Shown: positions 11,811-23,559, counted from the stretch's first letter. The stretch is 64,000 bases of DNA from Aptenodytes patagonicus (GCF_965638725.1 NC_134960.1:5582501-5646500), one strand, 5' to 3'. Made by a program: numbers and translations. The notes: a model not told the origin generated them from the sequence alone.

Positions 11811-14800
11811 TCACCCCTGATGCTCCTCCTCAGTGATCTGATGATGTAGCCTGGGTTTATTGGGATTGTGTTCAATCAACCAGTCAGCAAGCCAAGTCTG
11901 TGGAACAAAAAACCCAAACATTTTCAGTTTTCTGTTGTCTTCTATTAGGTGTATGGGAGAATATTAAAAGCATTACTTGGAACCTCCGATACAGACACTC
12001 TCCTATCGTGCTGCGAAATGAAGACCTTCCAGAAAAAATGTATATATGAATAACCTGTTTTTTTCGAAATGTTCTTTTAAATCTTCACAGCTTACATTGA
12101 TTCTGAACAATTCACACTGACTTTAGAAGACAACTTTTCCTGGTAACGTCTATTTTTGTGTCTGTATAAGAACATTTGAGCCCCATACTTCAAATAATCT
12201 GATCAACTCTGTTTTGGAATAAGGCTGTACAATATGCATGAAACTGCTTAATGAAATATTACTCCTGACAACACTTACAGATACTTTATCTAGTAATCAT
12301 TCATTAAAAGTGCCAGTCTTCTGCACTGAAATCACCTTATAGTACCTAAAACTTAAAACCAAAACATGGTTACTTTCTGAAATTCATCTTGTTAAGTTTT
12401 CTAGCACATTGTACTTAAATAAGAATGTGGGAGGTAGGAATGCCATGAGTCCTAACCTCATCTGCCAATGTTTTGGCCTGGCCTTAGGCAAATTAAGCCT
12501 TTGCCTCGATTTCTCCACTTGTAAAGAGAAGGTTTTAACACATCCTTATTTACTTCACAAGGCTGTTGACGATCAGTTTCTGGAATGCTAAGTACAACAA
12601 ACTTCATACCATACTGTGAAGTGAAAGAAATGATAGAATAGTAGACCAGTAAGGTAAGCAACACTCTCCTTTTATTACCTGGTACAAAAAGATTGGTTTG
12701 CAAAGAAAGAGACAACAAGCAGAGCACTATGACAATCCTCACAGGTTAGTCAGCAATAGCAGAACAGTAAGAACTCAAGACAGAAATGGAAAACAAATAA
12801 ACAAACAAAAACCCAAAAAAACCAAAACCACAAAAGCCCAAAAGCCCTTAGAAAGACTACTTGGGAAAATTAGAAATTTTTAAATCATTTGAGCCTGATT
12901 AAACTTATCCTGTGTTACTTAGGGAATTGGCTGAGACAACTTCTGTGCTGCTAGCAAGTATTTCTGAGTGGACAGATAGTTTCTGATGCCATCTTCAGAA
13001 AGGAAAATAAGAGAAAGAAAAAAAAAAAGAAAAAAAAAAAAGAAAAAAAAAAAAAAAGAAGAGCCAAATCACCCCAACTTCAGTTTTTCAGTTCCTGGAA
13101 GGATACTAGGAAAAAAAAACCCAAACATTCCATCAATCTCCCTGTAAGTCACCTAGCAGATAACAAACTGAAAAGCAATAGCCAACATATATTTCTGAAA
13201 AAAAATTGTATCAGATCAACGTTATTTTTCTTCTGTTGCAAGGTCACAGACATTATGGACAGGGAAGAAGGAGCAAATATCATGTTTTCATTTTAGTAAA
13301 GCTATTGACACTGCTTCATATAGCTTTATAGCTTTCTTACAAGCAAGGAAGGAAAGCATGGTCTCGATGAAGTTACTATTAGTTACCGCATAACCGGCTA
13401 GAAAATTGTGCTCAGAATACAGAGATTAATTGGAAGCAAAACCAAAAAATTAGTTAGAGAAACGTGACTTATAAGTTAAGAGGAAAAAAAATCAGTTTGT
13501 AATATAGTGAAGAGATGACTGAAGGGGAAAAAAGATGGTAATGCACCTCAAATATGCAATAGGTTGCTGAAAAAAAAAAAAGGGAGGTATTACATTGTCT
13601 CCAATGTCCTCTGGGGATAGTAAAAGAAAAAAAAAAGTAATGGGCTAAAAATTGGAGCACAGGAGATTTAGGCTAACTTTTAGTGAAAGCTTTTCAACTA
13701 AGTATAATTAAGCACTGAAACAGATTGCCTAGGGAGACTGTAGATTCTCCATCATTTGGAGTGCCAAAGAACAGGCCAGACAAACATTTGTTAGGAATGG
13801 TTAGATACAATTGGTCTGGCCTTTGGGCAAAGGGATGGATGAAAAGACCTCTTCATCTTTGTTTTCTAGATTTCTATGGTAACAGTGCCAGACATACAGA
13901 TGAAGTGAACAGGTTATAAAGCTGGAACAATCACGGTACATTTAATCTGACCCCATGTATACCACATAGTTCATAGAAACACCCCTGAATTATTTTTCAA
14001 GCTTTTTTTCAGAAATGCATCTTTTAGAAAAATGCAATGTTGATTAAAAACCTGATAATGATGTAGAATCCACCACAACCACCAGTAAGTTGTCACACTG
14101 ATTAATTATCTGCATTCTTAAAGAAGTACTAGCATGAACGACTTGAATACAAAAAACATTTACCATATTTTTCCAGACATAAGAAAGCTAATTTTGTTTA
14201 GGGACTGAAAAAAAAAACCACACCACCAACAAAAAAAACCCCAGGAAATTAACTCTAGTCTTTTCACTAAGAACTGTAATTTGAATGACATCCATGGTTA
14301 AAAGGAATAATATGTGAGAGGAGGGCAAGATGCATCAACTTGGTAACTAAAAAGGGGTCACAAGAAGACAGAAGAATTTTCTGTAGGTCAGTTTGACTAT
14401 TCAAGATAGGTTTCACGCAAAAGACTCATAATTCGTTTTCCTGGTGAACTGTGGAACAACCCAAGTAAATGCTAATCAATGCTGTATAGTCAAAATAATA
14501 GCTTATCCTAAAGAAGGATTGATAATATTAATTTAAATAAATATAACAGTAACAAAATATAAACAGCCTTGCTAAGAACTCTACAGTATTTTACTCAACT
14601 GTGTAACTACCAGTGTGATTAGCATCTAATCTCACTTAGTATCTATTGTATGAGAGCTATTTCATCTCAAACTCACCTCAGAAACAGTAAATAAAGTAAA
14701 AACTTATACTTGACATCATATGATGTCATATAAATGTCATCATTTACCTTTCCAGGCATCTGTAGCAACTATGTGTTAGAAAGAGTTTTACATAAGTCAC

Positions 14801-17800
14801 ATAAAAACCCTGTCATTTCATCAAGGCTGATGTCATTTAGTCCTGGCCCTCCCTCCGTTCACCTGTTAACAAACCAATCAACTTCTTGAAAGGCAAATGT
14901 TACTTGATTAGCTCATTAGCAGGTAGCTAAAACAGCACAGCTCTTTAAGAAAAGAGCAGCTTTCCTACATACAGGGACTTTACTAATACGAAGTAAATGT
15001 TTCACAAAGCATACAACACAATACTGATACACTGTACATACCATTGGATCTGCTGGCTTCTCTTTACACAGTGCAGTGAGCCCAGCTAGTAAGGTAGGCT
15101 TCACACAAAGGTTCAGGTAATCCCTAGCTCTTTGTCCAGCCGGAATTGGCTCCAAGATCACTGTAAAGAGTAACCACAGGTGTTGGAAAGCAGCTTGCAG
15201 AGTGATTAAAAGGCATTCTTTCAAAGGTTGTTTATACATGAGCTGCTGTTTTCCTTAGTAAGTTAATAATACATAATGGTTTTTATAGCTTCTCCCACAA
15301 TAAACTGCAAAGAAACTACCTAAACCCCTTTACAGTGTCCCTGAGGTAACCTTACTAATTATAGCCAACTATGAAAGGGGAGGAAATTGGATCATCTGGG
15401 GAAAACCTGTATCCTTGAAGAAGCATTGGGGGCAGGAGAGAAACAATATATCCCATGTTTAGTACTTCTTGCAGCATGAAGCGGGTTTCTGAAGACCCTA
15501 AAAATCTCACCTTAAGTCCCGCTTTGTCATTAGGGTGAGGAGAAGAGACATGGTTTACAATGGGTAAGGTTTGTAGGGAAGTGCAACATCTTTTATTACA
15601 CTAACTGATACAGTTGACAAAAACAGACAAGTTTTTCTAGCAGTTTCTCTTGTATCTTTCTGTCGAAGAGCAAAGCCGTCTTTCAACTGTTACATTACAA
15701 ACAAGAGATCCTCTCCCAGCTTTTCCAGATTCTATGGCCCATTTCTCCAGCACTTAACTTCGGAATTGCACTATCATGTGAGCATCCAGCTGCTGTTGAA
15801 CAGGAATTACTCAACCTGAGCCCAAGAAGAGAGTCAGTCTTCTCAAGCCAACAGGAGTCCCCGCGGCTGACAGTGCCAGAAAGATATGCTGGGGTGTAAT
15901 AGCTTCCCATTTCCTCTCATTTACCAGCTTTGCCTGCTCCAATTCCCAGACCACCGAGTTTGAAAAGCAGAAGCAACCCCTGTAACTATAATGGCTCTTC
16001 AGATACATTTTGGTATGCCTTTCATAGCAGAAAATTTCAGCTTATACATAAAGAGATTCACATTCTCATAAAGCAAACAAACCCAACCTCTTCTAAATCC
16101 AATTGTATCTAGAGTCTGGACAGAGACAAGTAATAACAGGGAAGGATGCTATCCTCCCAAAGACTAGCAATGTATTATTTGCACCATTTTACCTTCTGGA
16201 AACATGAATCGAATTTCTCTTTCTGCTGAGGAAATGCTGAGACTGCCGTGAAGTGCATTCCTCAGACCATCAGTCCCGTAGATTGCTCTTAAGCTAAAAA
16301 CAAGAGAAAAAACTGCTTGGTAGGCAACTGCAAATCCCTTCCAAGTCTCTACAGTCTGAGAGCATATAAAAGCAATATATATGGACCAATTAACAAGGCA
16401 TTGGCTTGATTTTGTTTTTTAAAAAAATACATGGCTACCTAAAATTTACATTCATGCACTCAGCATTCTCCATAAAATGGGTGAACTTTACATACTAAAA
16501 AAACAAAGGTGAGAAGCTATGTTACACAAAATTGAAGAAATAACAGGCCACTCCAAATCTGTATCTCTATTGTAAAAGAAAAAAAAAAAAGGAAAGAAAT
16601 TCTGGTCTCAATTAAAAGACAGAGAAAACCCTACTGACTTCACCAAGGCCAGCCAGTGCATTACCTGTAAGGGTGAGTTCTCCTAGCCCTTATGCTGTTT
16701 GATGGTCCAAGCAATTCCTTCCAGTATGAGACTGCACAATGTCTGGCAAGCACCATAGCAACTAAAGGTCCAGAACTCATATAGGCTGTTAAATTAGGAA
16801 AAAACATTTTTCCGTATTGGTCTGCATAGAAGTTGCTACATTGCTCTGGGCTTAACTGGAGCTTCCGTTTCTATAAAGTGTAAAAGAAAAAAAGAATGAA
16901 AAAAAGCTTGCCAAATTAAGATAGCTTGCTACCTCAGGTAGGATACAGTCCTCTGGTGCAGACATATCTTCAAGTGCAGGAGAACAGACACAGAGGAACG
17001 TCCCAGCCTAATCTGATTCTCCCAGATCTGATCCTCTTTGAGATACAGAGTAACAAAGAGCAAGAGTTTTCCAAGTTAATTAAGCAGACAAACAGGCCAT
17101 TTGAGTAAGATGTGATTTTAGCCTATGCAAACTACAGCATTTTAAAACTGCTGGATGACTTAAAGTACAGTCAGGGCACAGTAAAGAAAAAGTGAAGAGC
17201 ATTACAAGGGCAGGATTTAATTACTTAGCTGCTCCAGCATAATGTTCTACTTTTAAACAATTTTCTCTTCAGCCCACACCGTTAATTATGCAATTGTTCT
17301 ATTTTTCATTCAGTACTCATGCTTTATGATTCTCACAATAGCTGCCAAGCCTGCAGGTGCCCAGGATTAGGACGAGTTTGGGAGGTTATCAGAAGGCATA
17401 AGGCAGTCAGAAAAAGAGAAGAAATTTTTTTTTAAAGTGCATTCTTCGAGCCTGACCTTATGCAACACAAGAGTACCACAAATTCGGATTCCTAACAACT
17501 TTGGTGTCAAAAGTCACTGGAGACATCAGAAGACTCTATAAACATCTTGTCATTAAAAAAATAAATAAAAAAGATCTGATTTCTCTCATCTTCTGATACA
17601 TTTCGTATAAATAAAACAACCAGAAAGGGCGGAAATTAAAAAATAACAAATGTGAAAAAGGGGCATTTACAAGAATGAGAAAAATTATCACATTTCCAGG
17701 AAGGAAAAAAAAAAAATCTTAAAATTCTATCTAGAAGCACAGTCGTCGCTCACTCAGTGCCACAGAGCACGCTACCACGGCCAAGGGCGCTGCCGCGGGG

Positions 17801-19042
17801 CCGGGCCGGGGATGAGGATGAGGGGGATGAGGGGGAGGAGGGGGAGGAGGAGGAAGGGAAGGAGGAGGAGGGGGAGGAGGCGGCGCCGCTGCGCGGTGGC
17901 CCCGGCCGCTCCCCGCCGCCGCTGGCAGGCGCGAGGGCACAGCGCCCCCCAGCGGCCCCGCCCCGGCGGCGGGCTGCCCGGGGCGCAGCGGGGCGCCGAG
18001 CCGCCGGGTAGCCCGGAGCGGGGGTTCTGCCTCAGTGCGGTCCGGCGGCAAACCACAGTTAGACGCGAGCAAAACCGTCCTGCCCGGCACGGAGCAGCAC
18101 CGCTGGCTCCTCGCCGAAGATCCTGATGTATCCCTGGCCTCAAGCGACCCAGTGCGCTTTCTGTTTCGTTTCCCCAGTTCTGGCTTACTGCAATACATTT
18201 TTTTCAAATGCTCTCATAGAGCCTGTGTCTAAAGAGCCCCATAAAAGAGGACTGAGAGAGGAAACTTCTTACTAGCTAACGGCAAATCTTCTTTTAACGC
18301 AATTTCTGCTGAAAGTCACACTCTAGAGCCTTTCCCAGCAGCACAGGGTCCGATACCGGTGCTCAAGGCAACAATTCCCATGGCCTCCATGTCAGGTCCA
18401 AAATGTAAAAAGACAAGCTCGGTAAGGCCTATTTAAATTAAACATTTGTAATGCATTTAAATAGCCATAAAGCCCACTTACATTAAAAACAGCAGAAACA
18501 AAAAATATGTCAGACCGCAACTGGCCAGCCATCTAATTCAATTAATTCTCTAAGCATCCACTTGGCAAACGCATGCTGTACGAAACGCTGTGATACCAGA
18601 ACAATACACTCTCCAAAGAGTTACTGAAGAGAGTCCACATATCTGCTACGTATGTTTGCTAAATCCAAATTTATTAGCAAAGTCTGTGTTTTCCTGTGGT
18701 CAGCAAAACAGTCAAGTCTGTTTCATTCCATCCCATGCACCAACAAAATGTATCCCTACAGACTCTGGCAGCGGTGGTTGATGACATATGAAAAATATAA
18801 ATTTATTTTTGGACACACGAGCTTTTAGTTACTGGCTTGACTGCTGAAAGTTGAGATAAATATTGTTCTGACTTATCAAGTGCAGTTATTTTCTCTGGAG
18901 CACAGCCTGTTACCTGAACGATCAGGAATCCTGATCGGAGAATGAGATCCTCTATTTCTTCTTCTTTATCAACAACATCTGGTTTGATGAGGGCCAGAGT
19001 TCTTTCCACAAAAATCTGAGGTTCGGGCATTAGCATCTGCAT
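11811..19042 (-). CDS. NME5: NME5: nucleoside diphosphate kinase homolog 5, complete coding region
   Basis: Five coding exons on the minus strand: 19042-18914, 16870-16665, 16293-16193, 15160-15042 and 11897-11811. All junctions are GT...AG and in phase, giving 213 aa (human protein 212). Residues about 8-145 are an NDPK domain opening PQIFVERTLALIKPD. The family histidine is kept at about H127 in NALHGS. Residues about 146-195 are the DPY30-like motif (AGQRARDYLNL, then WLADWLIEHNP). The exon with the start has an acceptor at 19081-19082, so 5' UTR precedes the ATG at 19042; two more in-frame ATGs follow at once (19036, 19030). A noncoding first exon is expected near 20.3 kb but was not placed. 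NME5 is known as a sperm and ciliary axoneme protein associated with radial spokes; its kinase activity is doubtful. The polyadenylation site is unclear (GATAAA variants near 11.6-11.7 kb). Confidence 0.95.
12415..12625 (+). repeat. MIR-like SINE relic in the last NME5 intron
   Basis: In order, the sequence shows 'tggccttaggcaaattaag', then 'cctttgcctcgatttctcc', then 'acttgtaaagagaaggtt', then 'acttcacaaggctgttga'. These parallel the MIR core 'ccttgggcaagttacttaa', 'tgcctcagtttcctcatctgtaaaatgg' and 'cctcacagggttgtt'. Its orientation is opposite to NME5 transcription. The family assignment is by eye. Confidence 0.65.
13012..13060. repeat. A-rich low-complexity tract, (A)nG
   Basis: Runs of 8-15 A are separated by single G residues. 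The tract lies about 150 bp before a CR1 relic inside the NME5 intron and is probably a decayed poly(A)/microsatellite. Confidence 0.85.
13210..13925 (+). repeat. Degenerate CR1 LINE fragment, 3' part, sense on plus
   Basis: The left part carries a worn CR1 reverse transcriptase segment; 'attttagtaaagctattgac' reads FSKAID, like the DFSKAFDT motif. The right part has the typical CR1 3' order: 'gaaacagattgcctagggag', then 'tctccatcatttggagtgcc', then 'gacctcttcatctttgtttt', then 'atttctatgg'. An A-rich insertion near 13,570-13,635 interrupts it. Divergence is high, so the copy is old. It sits in NME5 intron sequence, antisense to the gene. Confidence 0.7.
14711..14728. repeat. 18-bp perfect palindrome
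   Basis: TGACATCATATGATGTCA equals its own reverse complement. A further 'gtcatcat' follows at 14,736. It lies in the last NME5 intron. Each arm holds a TGACATCA element resembling ATF/CREB-type half sites, but function is unproven. Confidence 0.8.
17755..18130. promoter_or_regulatory. Intronic CpG island with GA-rich, G4-capable tract
   Basis: This compact GC- and CpG-rich island lies in the NME5 intron between the exons at 16,870 and 18,914, well away from the main promoter. Its left part (about 17,811-17,882) is almost pure purine on the plus strand, with several runs of three to five G separated by short spacers. That pattern permits a G-quadruplex or triplex. Open frames across it on both strands are low-complexity shadows. 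It might be an alternative NME5 promoter or an enhancer; no exon could be assigned. Confidence 0.5.
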
Positions 19043-20069
19043 CTTCGCTTCTAAATTAGAATTCACGTGCTCCTTTCGTACTGCAATGACACCAGTTCAT
19101 GATACTTGGAGTTTGTTGACCTCACAGTCACCTGCAGTGACATTTACCGTGTACTCTAGGAACAGAGAGGGTCACCCCCGTTTCACAACATCCACTTGAG
19201 ATTTTCTCTGGACTACTTAGCACTCTGTAGTTCACACTCCCATTTTCAGTGCAGTAGCATTTTGTGGAAAAGAAGCTAAAAATTAAATGTTGCTAGCCAA
19301 TCATAAAATGTGAACTATTCTATTTCTAATATTTCACTAATTAACTCAGACAATGTATGAGAGCAAGAGAAGTGTTATCACACACTTTGCTATGTGCCAG
19401 AGTGAGCCAGGCTCACTGTACTCCCACATCCTCCATCCACCGACCGTGTGTTCCACCAAACCCCAAATCTGTATTCTCATGCATGAAGATTGTAGTGTGG
19501 GACTTACTACTTGGATCTATTCCACCTGTAAGCCTCAGGATATTTCTCAATTGCTATTTAATTCTTAAATTTATGGACTCAACATTCTTATATTCATGGA
19601 CTCAAGACAAAGTGCCAGTTTTCTAACTGAGCGGATCAGGCCATTAGCAAGCTATTAGGATACAAAATTGTTCTGTGAAGAGAGAACTAGTGCAGACAGG
19701 TTTCCTACAGACTTAGGACCACTTGTGGCCTTCGTTTTCCCCCTCTTCCCTCTGCCTCCATGCTGACAGCCCTAGGTCTCTCTTCACCTGCACTGAACAA
19801 GACACAGGTTTGCAGCCAACTGGCCAGTTCACTGCTGCAAAAAATCATATATAATTGCTCAGTTATACCTGCCTTCTCGGTTGGGATGATTTTTTCTGCA
19901 CCTATACCTTTGAGACCCCTCGTTCGCTTTCAAATTTGGTTGCACAGGCTATGGCCTCCATCGAGGCAGCTGCCGCTGCCTGTAGGGGAGGAAAGATGGA
20001 GAGCTGACCACGGGACGGCCGAGGCCGCCTTTGCCTAGGAACCAGGCTGAAAGTACACACACCCGGAGC

Positions 20070-20143
20070 GCTCGGAGCAGCCAGCCTGGAGCTGGAACAC
20101 CCCGTCGCTCAGAGCAGCCAGCCTGGAGCTGGAACACCCCGTC
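20070..20143. repeat. 37-bp tandem duplication in the NME5 promoter region
   Basis: Two adjacent 37-bp copies (20,070-20,106 and 20,107-20,143) differ at one position near their start (gctcGgag versus gctcAgag). The unit contains 'agcagccagcctggagctgg'. The near identity suggests a recent duplication. Confidence 0.9.
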
Positions 20144-20330
20144 ACAGACACCAGCGGCCCGAGGGGCCCAAGACTCGATGGAGACCCGAGGAAGCGGCTC
20201 CCTCCTCTGCACAGACCCCTCCCCACCGCGCGACCCGGAGAAGGGCTCAGCCCCGCCTACCCTGCGGGACCCGCCGCCACACCACCAGCTCCGCCTGCTC
20301 TGCCCCCACAGCGGCTGCGACCAGTCCCCC

Positions 20331-20374
20331 GGCCCGGCCCGGCCCGGCCCAGCCCGGCCCAGCCCAGCCCAGCC
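20331..20374. repeat. Pentanucleotide microsatellite (GGCCC/AGCCC)n
   Basis: About nine pentamer units of GGCCC or AGCCC lie in the CpG island just downstream (in NME5 sense) of the X-box. They are probably in or near the first exon of NME5 and likely to vary in length between individuals. Confidence 0.9.
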
Positions 20375-20435
20375 GCCCGGCCCGGCGCCTTTCCCGCCGG
20401 TGGCGCCATGCCACGCACCTTCCCGCTCCGCCGCC

Positions 20436-20448
20436 GTTGCTAGGCGAC
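20436..20448 (-). promoter_or_regulatory. RFX-type X-box
   Basis: GTTGCTAGGCGAC is an imperfect inverted repeat of RFX half sites (consensus GTTGCCATGGCAAC, with variable spacing). RFX factors drive ciliary genes, and NME5 is an axonemal protein, so motif and context agree. Binding is inferred. Confidence 0.6.
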
Positions 20449-20554
20449 GGCGGGGCCGGCTCCCCGGGCCAGCGCCGGGCGGAGCGGCCACAAGATGGCC
20501 TCCGCGCCCCTCGGCTGTGTGCTGAGCCGGGGCGGGGGGGGAGGGCGGGAATAA

Positions 20555-20565
20555 AAAATGGCGGC
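20555..20565 (+). promoter_or_regulatory. YY1-like motif, plus orientation
   Basis: AAAATGGCGGC fits the AAnATGGCGGC form of YY1 sites, which often sit just downstream of start sites in the direction of transcription. A weaker copy, CAAGATGGCC, lies at 20,491. Together they hint at a rightward transcript from this island. Confidence 0.45.
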
Positions 20566-20670
20566 TGGGGAGTGTCGGGCGCGGCGGTGTGCTGGCCGCG
20601 AGAGGCCGCCGCCCTCGGAACGCGCCTCGCAGCCCGGGACAGCCGCGGTCTCGGGGCAAATAACTGAGGA

Positions 20671-23555
20671 CCACATCCGCCTGTTTGTGGGCACCTCATG
20701 TGGTACGAGAATAAGGAAGGGAGCAGCGTGATCTGGAGGGGAGCTATCAAAAATCTCATTTCTCCGTGACAATAAAAGCTTTATGTCGGTTTTACTTCAC
20801 GCTCGGGACTGCCGAGGGAGGCATGATCTCACAGCAGACGTTCATAAACTGAGGTAACTGGAAAAAAGAATAAGCACACAAGCTCTTCTTCAGGTTATTT
20901 AAATACCAATATTTGTTGTGGGAGCATGTACAAGGTTTTCTGTTCACATGCCTGATCATTGTCAGCGGGATCGGGAGCTTACGGTACGCAGCCTTCCAGC
21001 ATACCAGACATACTAACCTGAATCTACAGCTCTCTAATACTGTTTTTCAGCATTTTTGATTGAATTACAGTGTCTATTCAGTGTTACTTCACTTTTATCA
21101 CAAAAACAAACATGTAATGAGTAAGAAATGGTCACTGTTTTCCGAGTTAAACCATAATGAGGTGAGCGGTAAACAGAGCTGGGGAAGCCGTGTTCCTGGG
21201 GATTTTTACCAGATTTTGCCACCATCGTGCCAATACCCTTGCTCCCTGCACACTCCCTATTTCCCCAGCTCTCCAGGGCCGCTCCCGCTCGGAGCAATGG
21301 CAGTACAGCCATCATCCATCTGACGTGATCTTCCGCGCCGTAGCCCAGCCCGCGACCTGGAAGCCGAAGTGCTGGGTGCTGTGGCCTCAGGCTCCCGGCA
21401 TCGCCTCCCCGTCCGCCCTGTTTACCCCAGACAGGGCTGTGCGTGCTGCGGCCGGCTCTCCGGGCTGAACGCCTGCCAACTGGCCCGGCACTATCGGGGT
21501 GTGGACCGGCGAACAGCACTGATAACTACGGAGCTCGCTCTGCAGCCGTGCCTCCTCTCATTTGGGCCTCATCCCCTCTTATTACTGATTTCTCAAAAAC
21601 TGTGGGAGCCGAGGTGCTGTGAAGACCTCTGGCCTGCTGGCAGATTCAGCTGAAACTGGCCATTGCATTCGAGTCCTTGAGGCGACACTGACAAAGGGGT
21701 GGAGAGAAAACACAGGTATACAGGCTTCAATTTTTTAATGAAATCAGATTGAAAGTAGATGCAAAGGAGAAAAGACAAAAAAAAAAAAAAACACTTTAAG
21801 AGCCATAGATGCTGACACTGTGTACCCTGGTTAGCAGAGGAAATAGCACATTTACTGCAAAAGCTGTTTTTAGTGTAAGAAAAATCCACTTTGCCTTTAT
21901 CTTTTTCATGAGTAATGTAAAAATGGAAATGAGAAACAAAACTATGCAGTTATTTCCTTGCAGCCGGTTTGAAATATGTTTAAAAATCAAAGACTGAAGT
22001 TTTTATTCACATACCTTAAAAAATAAAGGTTCCAAGTGCACAAGACTGAGTAATTCAGCTACAGACTTTCACTGATACAGGCACATGGTGTTTGTTTCTT
22101 TTACAGAGATACTTTATCCAATATTTAATTTGAAGACATTGTAAACACTGTGACTACACAGAGATAATGGATAAACAGGTTTTATTAAAAAAAAAAAAGC
22201 TGATAAGAGTTCACCAGTTTTTTATTTTAGTTCAGAGTTAATTTGGCAAGAGACGTTTCTTTTCAAAGTCAACGAGCACAAGTCTGACAGCCCAGCTTAG
22301 ATTTAGCAGGCTTCCTCAGCCTGGATGAATACCTCAGAATTATTATGACATAAGAAATGTTGAATTTAATATCCATGTAAAACACTGCTAACATTAATCT
22401 CTTGCAATTTCTTTATTGCATTTTTTTTCAGCTAACCAAGATTGGGGAAAAAAAAAAAAGTATCTTTCTATGCATGTTTATACGCTGCAGTTTCGCCAGG
22501 AGCAGGGTCCTGTGCACTTCACTCCCCACCACGGGCCCTCGGTCTGTGTCAGAATTTCTCCTCCTCGCTGTTTCCAGAAGCATTTCTGGAGGGCGGAGAT
22601 TGTCTAATTTTAGTACCTCGGAGAATCCTCCGCTCTCCAATGAGCGGGCGGCTGCATCTGGAGCTGCAGCCAATTACCCCGGGTTTCCTCCTGCTACGCT
22701 CCCACGATGGTTTAATAATGCAGACTTACAAATTTAAAGTGGCCCCACATGTTAAGAGGAAATAACGTTATGTGTTCCCTAACAAAGACGTATCTTTGTA
22801 CAGTAGTAGAATCTCAAAGGTTTCTTCTAAAGCCTTGGGTTCCATAAACCTGACCTTACAACCCTGTGTTAATATCATTATCTTATGTATATTATCTTTA
22901 TAGTGCTTGAAAAAATATTTCTGATAACTAAAAGGCTGGTCTGAAGCACCTTCCCTAACTTCTGTAGGCCAGGGATGTGGTTTTAAGAAAAGAAACAAAA
23001 AGAAGTAAAATTACAATTACAATGTAATGAACCGTTACAGTTCTGAATACTTCTCTGGGCATAGCTTTGCTGCTGTATCTTATCTGTTAAGCAGTTTAAC
23101 AAGCCTTAGTTATCTCACTTATTTTTAGCTGGCATGGAATAGCAACACTGAAAGATTGTGGCTGCAGGTGCTTTTGCATTCTAGTAACAACAGATAAGTA
23201 ACTTTTTAAGGAAAAATATTATTTCAGAGCTTTGTACTCCAATACTGCAAAAAGGTGGAGAAACTAATGTCTTAACCATTCTGTTAAAAAAAGAAGGAAA
23301 GAAAAACAGAACGGTGAAAGTAACAGAGTGAAGAAAAGCTAAAGGAATAATACCAACTAGTTGCATTCATTAAAAATGAAGCTTGCACATCTTTTAGCTT
23401 TATTTGCATTTTGACATTAAGCACAGAAAAATGTATTTGCTTTAGTAGTAATTTACTAGCTATCCATTTACCACACATACAACTTTTGTCCACCACAGAC
23501 TTTTTTTTGTTTCTGTCTCTCATGATAAACTGTCATACCTACCCATAGTACCAGC
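20671..23555. other. Intergenic; possible CCAAT-containing element near 22.55-22.77 kb
   Basis: No exon is recognised. At about 22,545-22,770 the sequence becomes GC-richer and holds two CCAAT boxes (within ctccaatgag near 22,636 and gccaattacc near 22,669) with a GC box beside the first. This looks like a promoter or enhancer, but no transcript could be tied to it. The rest is AT-rich and unremarkable. Confidence 0.4.
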
Positions 23556-23559
23556 TTAC

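Larger units (their letters stand above)
19950..20670. promoter_or_regulatory. CpG-island promoter of NME5, possibly bidirectional
   Basis: This GC-rich block is dense in CpG and lies upstream of the first coding NME5 exon. It contains an X-box (20,436-20,448), a G-rich stretch (about 20,527-20,549) and YY1-like boxes on the plus strand (20,491 and 20,555). The X-box suits minus-strand NME5 transcription starting below about 20,430. The YY1-like boxes suit a start going rightward. Large open frames here are CpG-island artefacts. Confidence 0.65.

Noticed and set aside
17731..18207. 158-codon Pro-rich frame on minus in the NME5 intron
   Set aside because: The proline runs are the complement of the GA-rich tract; no splice partner or homology is visible.
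18803..18913. Open frame continuing past the NME5 exon ending at 18,914
   Set aside because: It reads through a GTAACA donor into intron; the next exon at 16,870 restores the family sequence in phase.
19949..20674. 241-codon frame on minus across the NME5 promoter
   Set aside because: It is Gly/Pro/Arg-rich low-complexity sequence from a CpG island and a tandem duplication, with no family resemblance.
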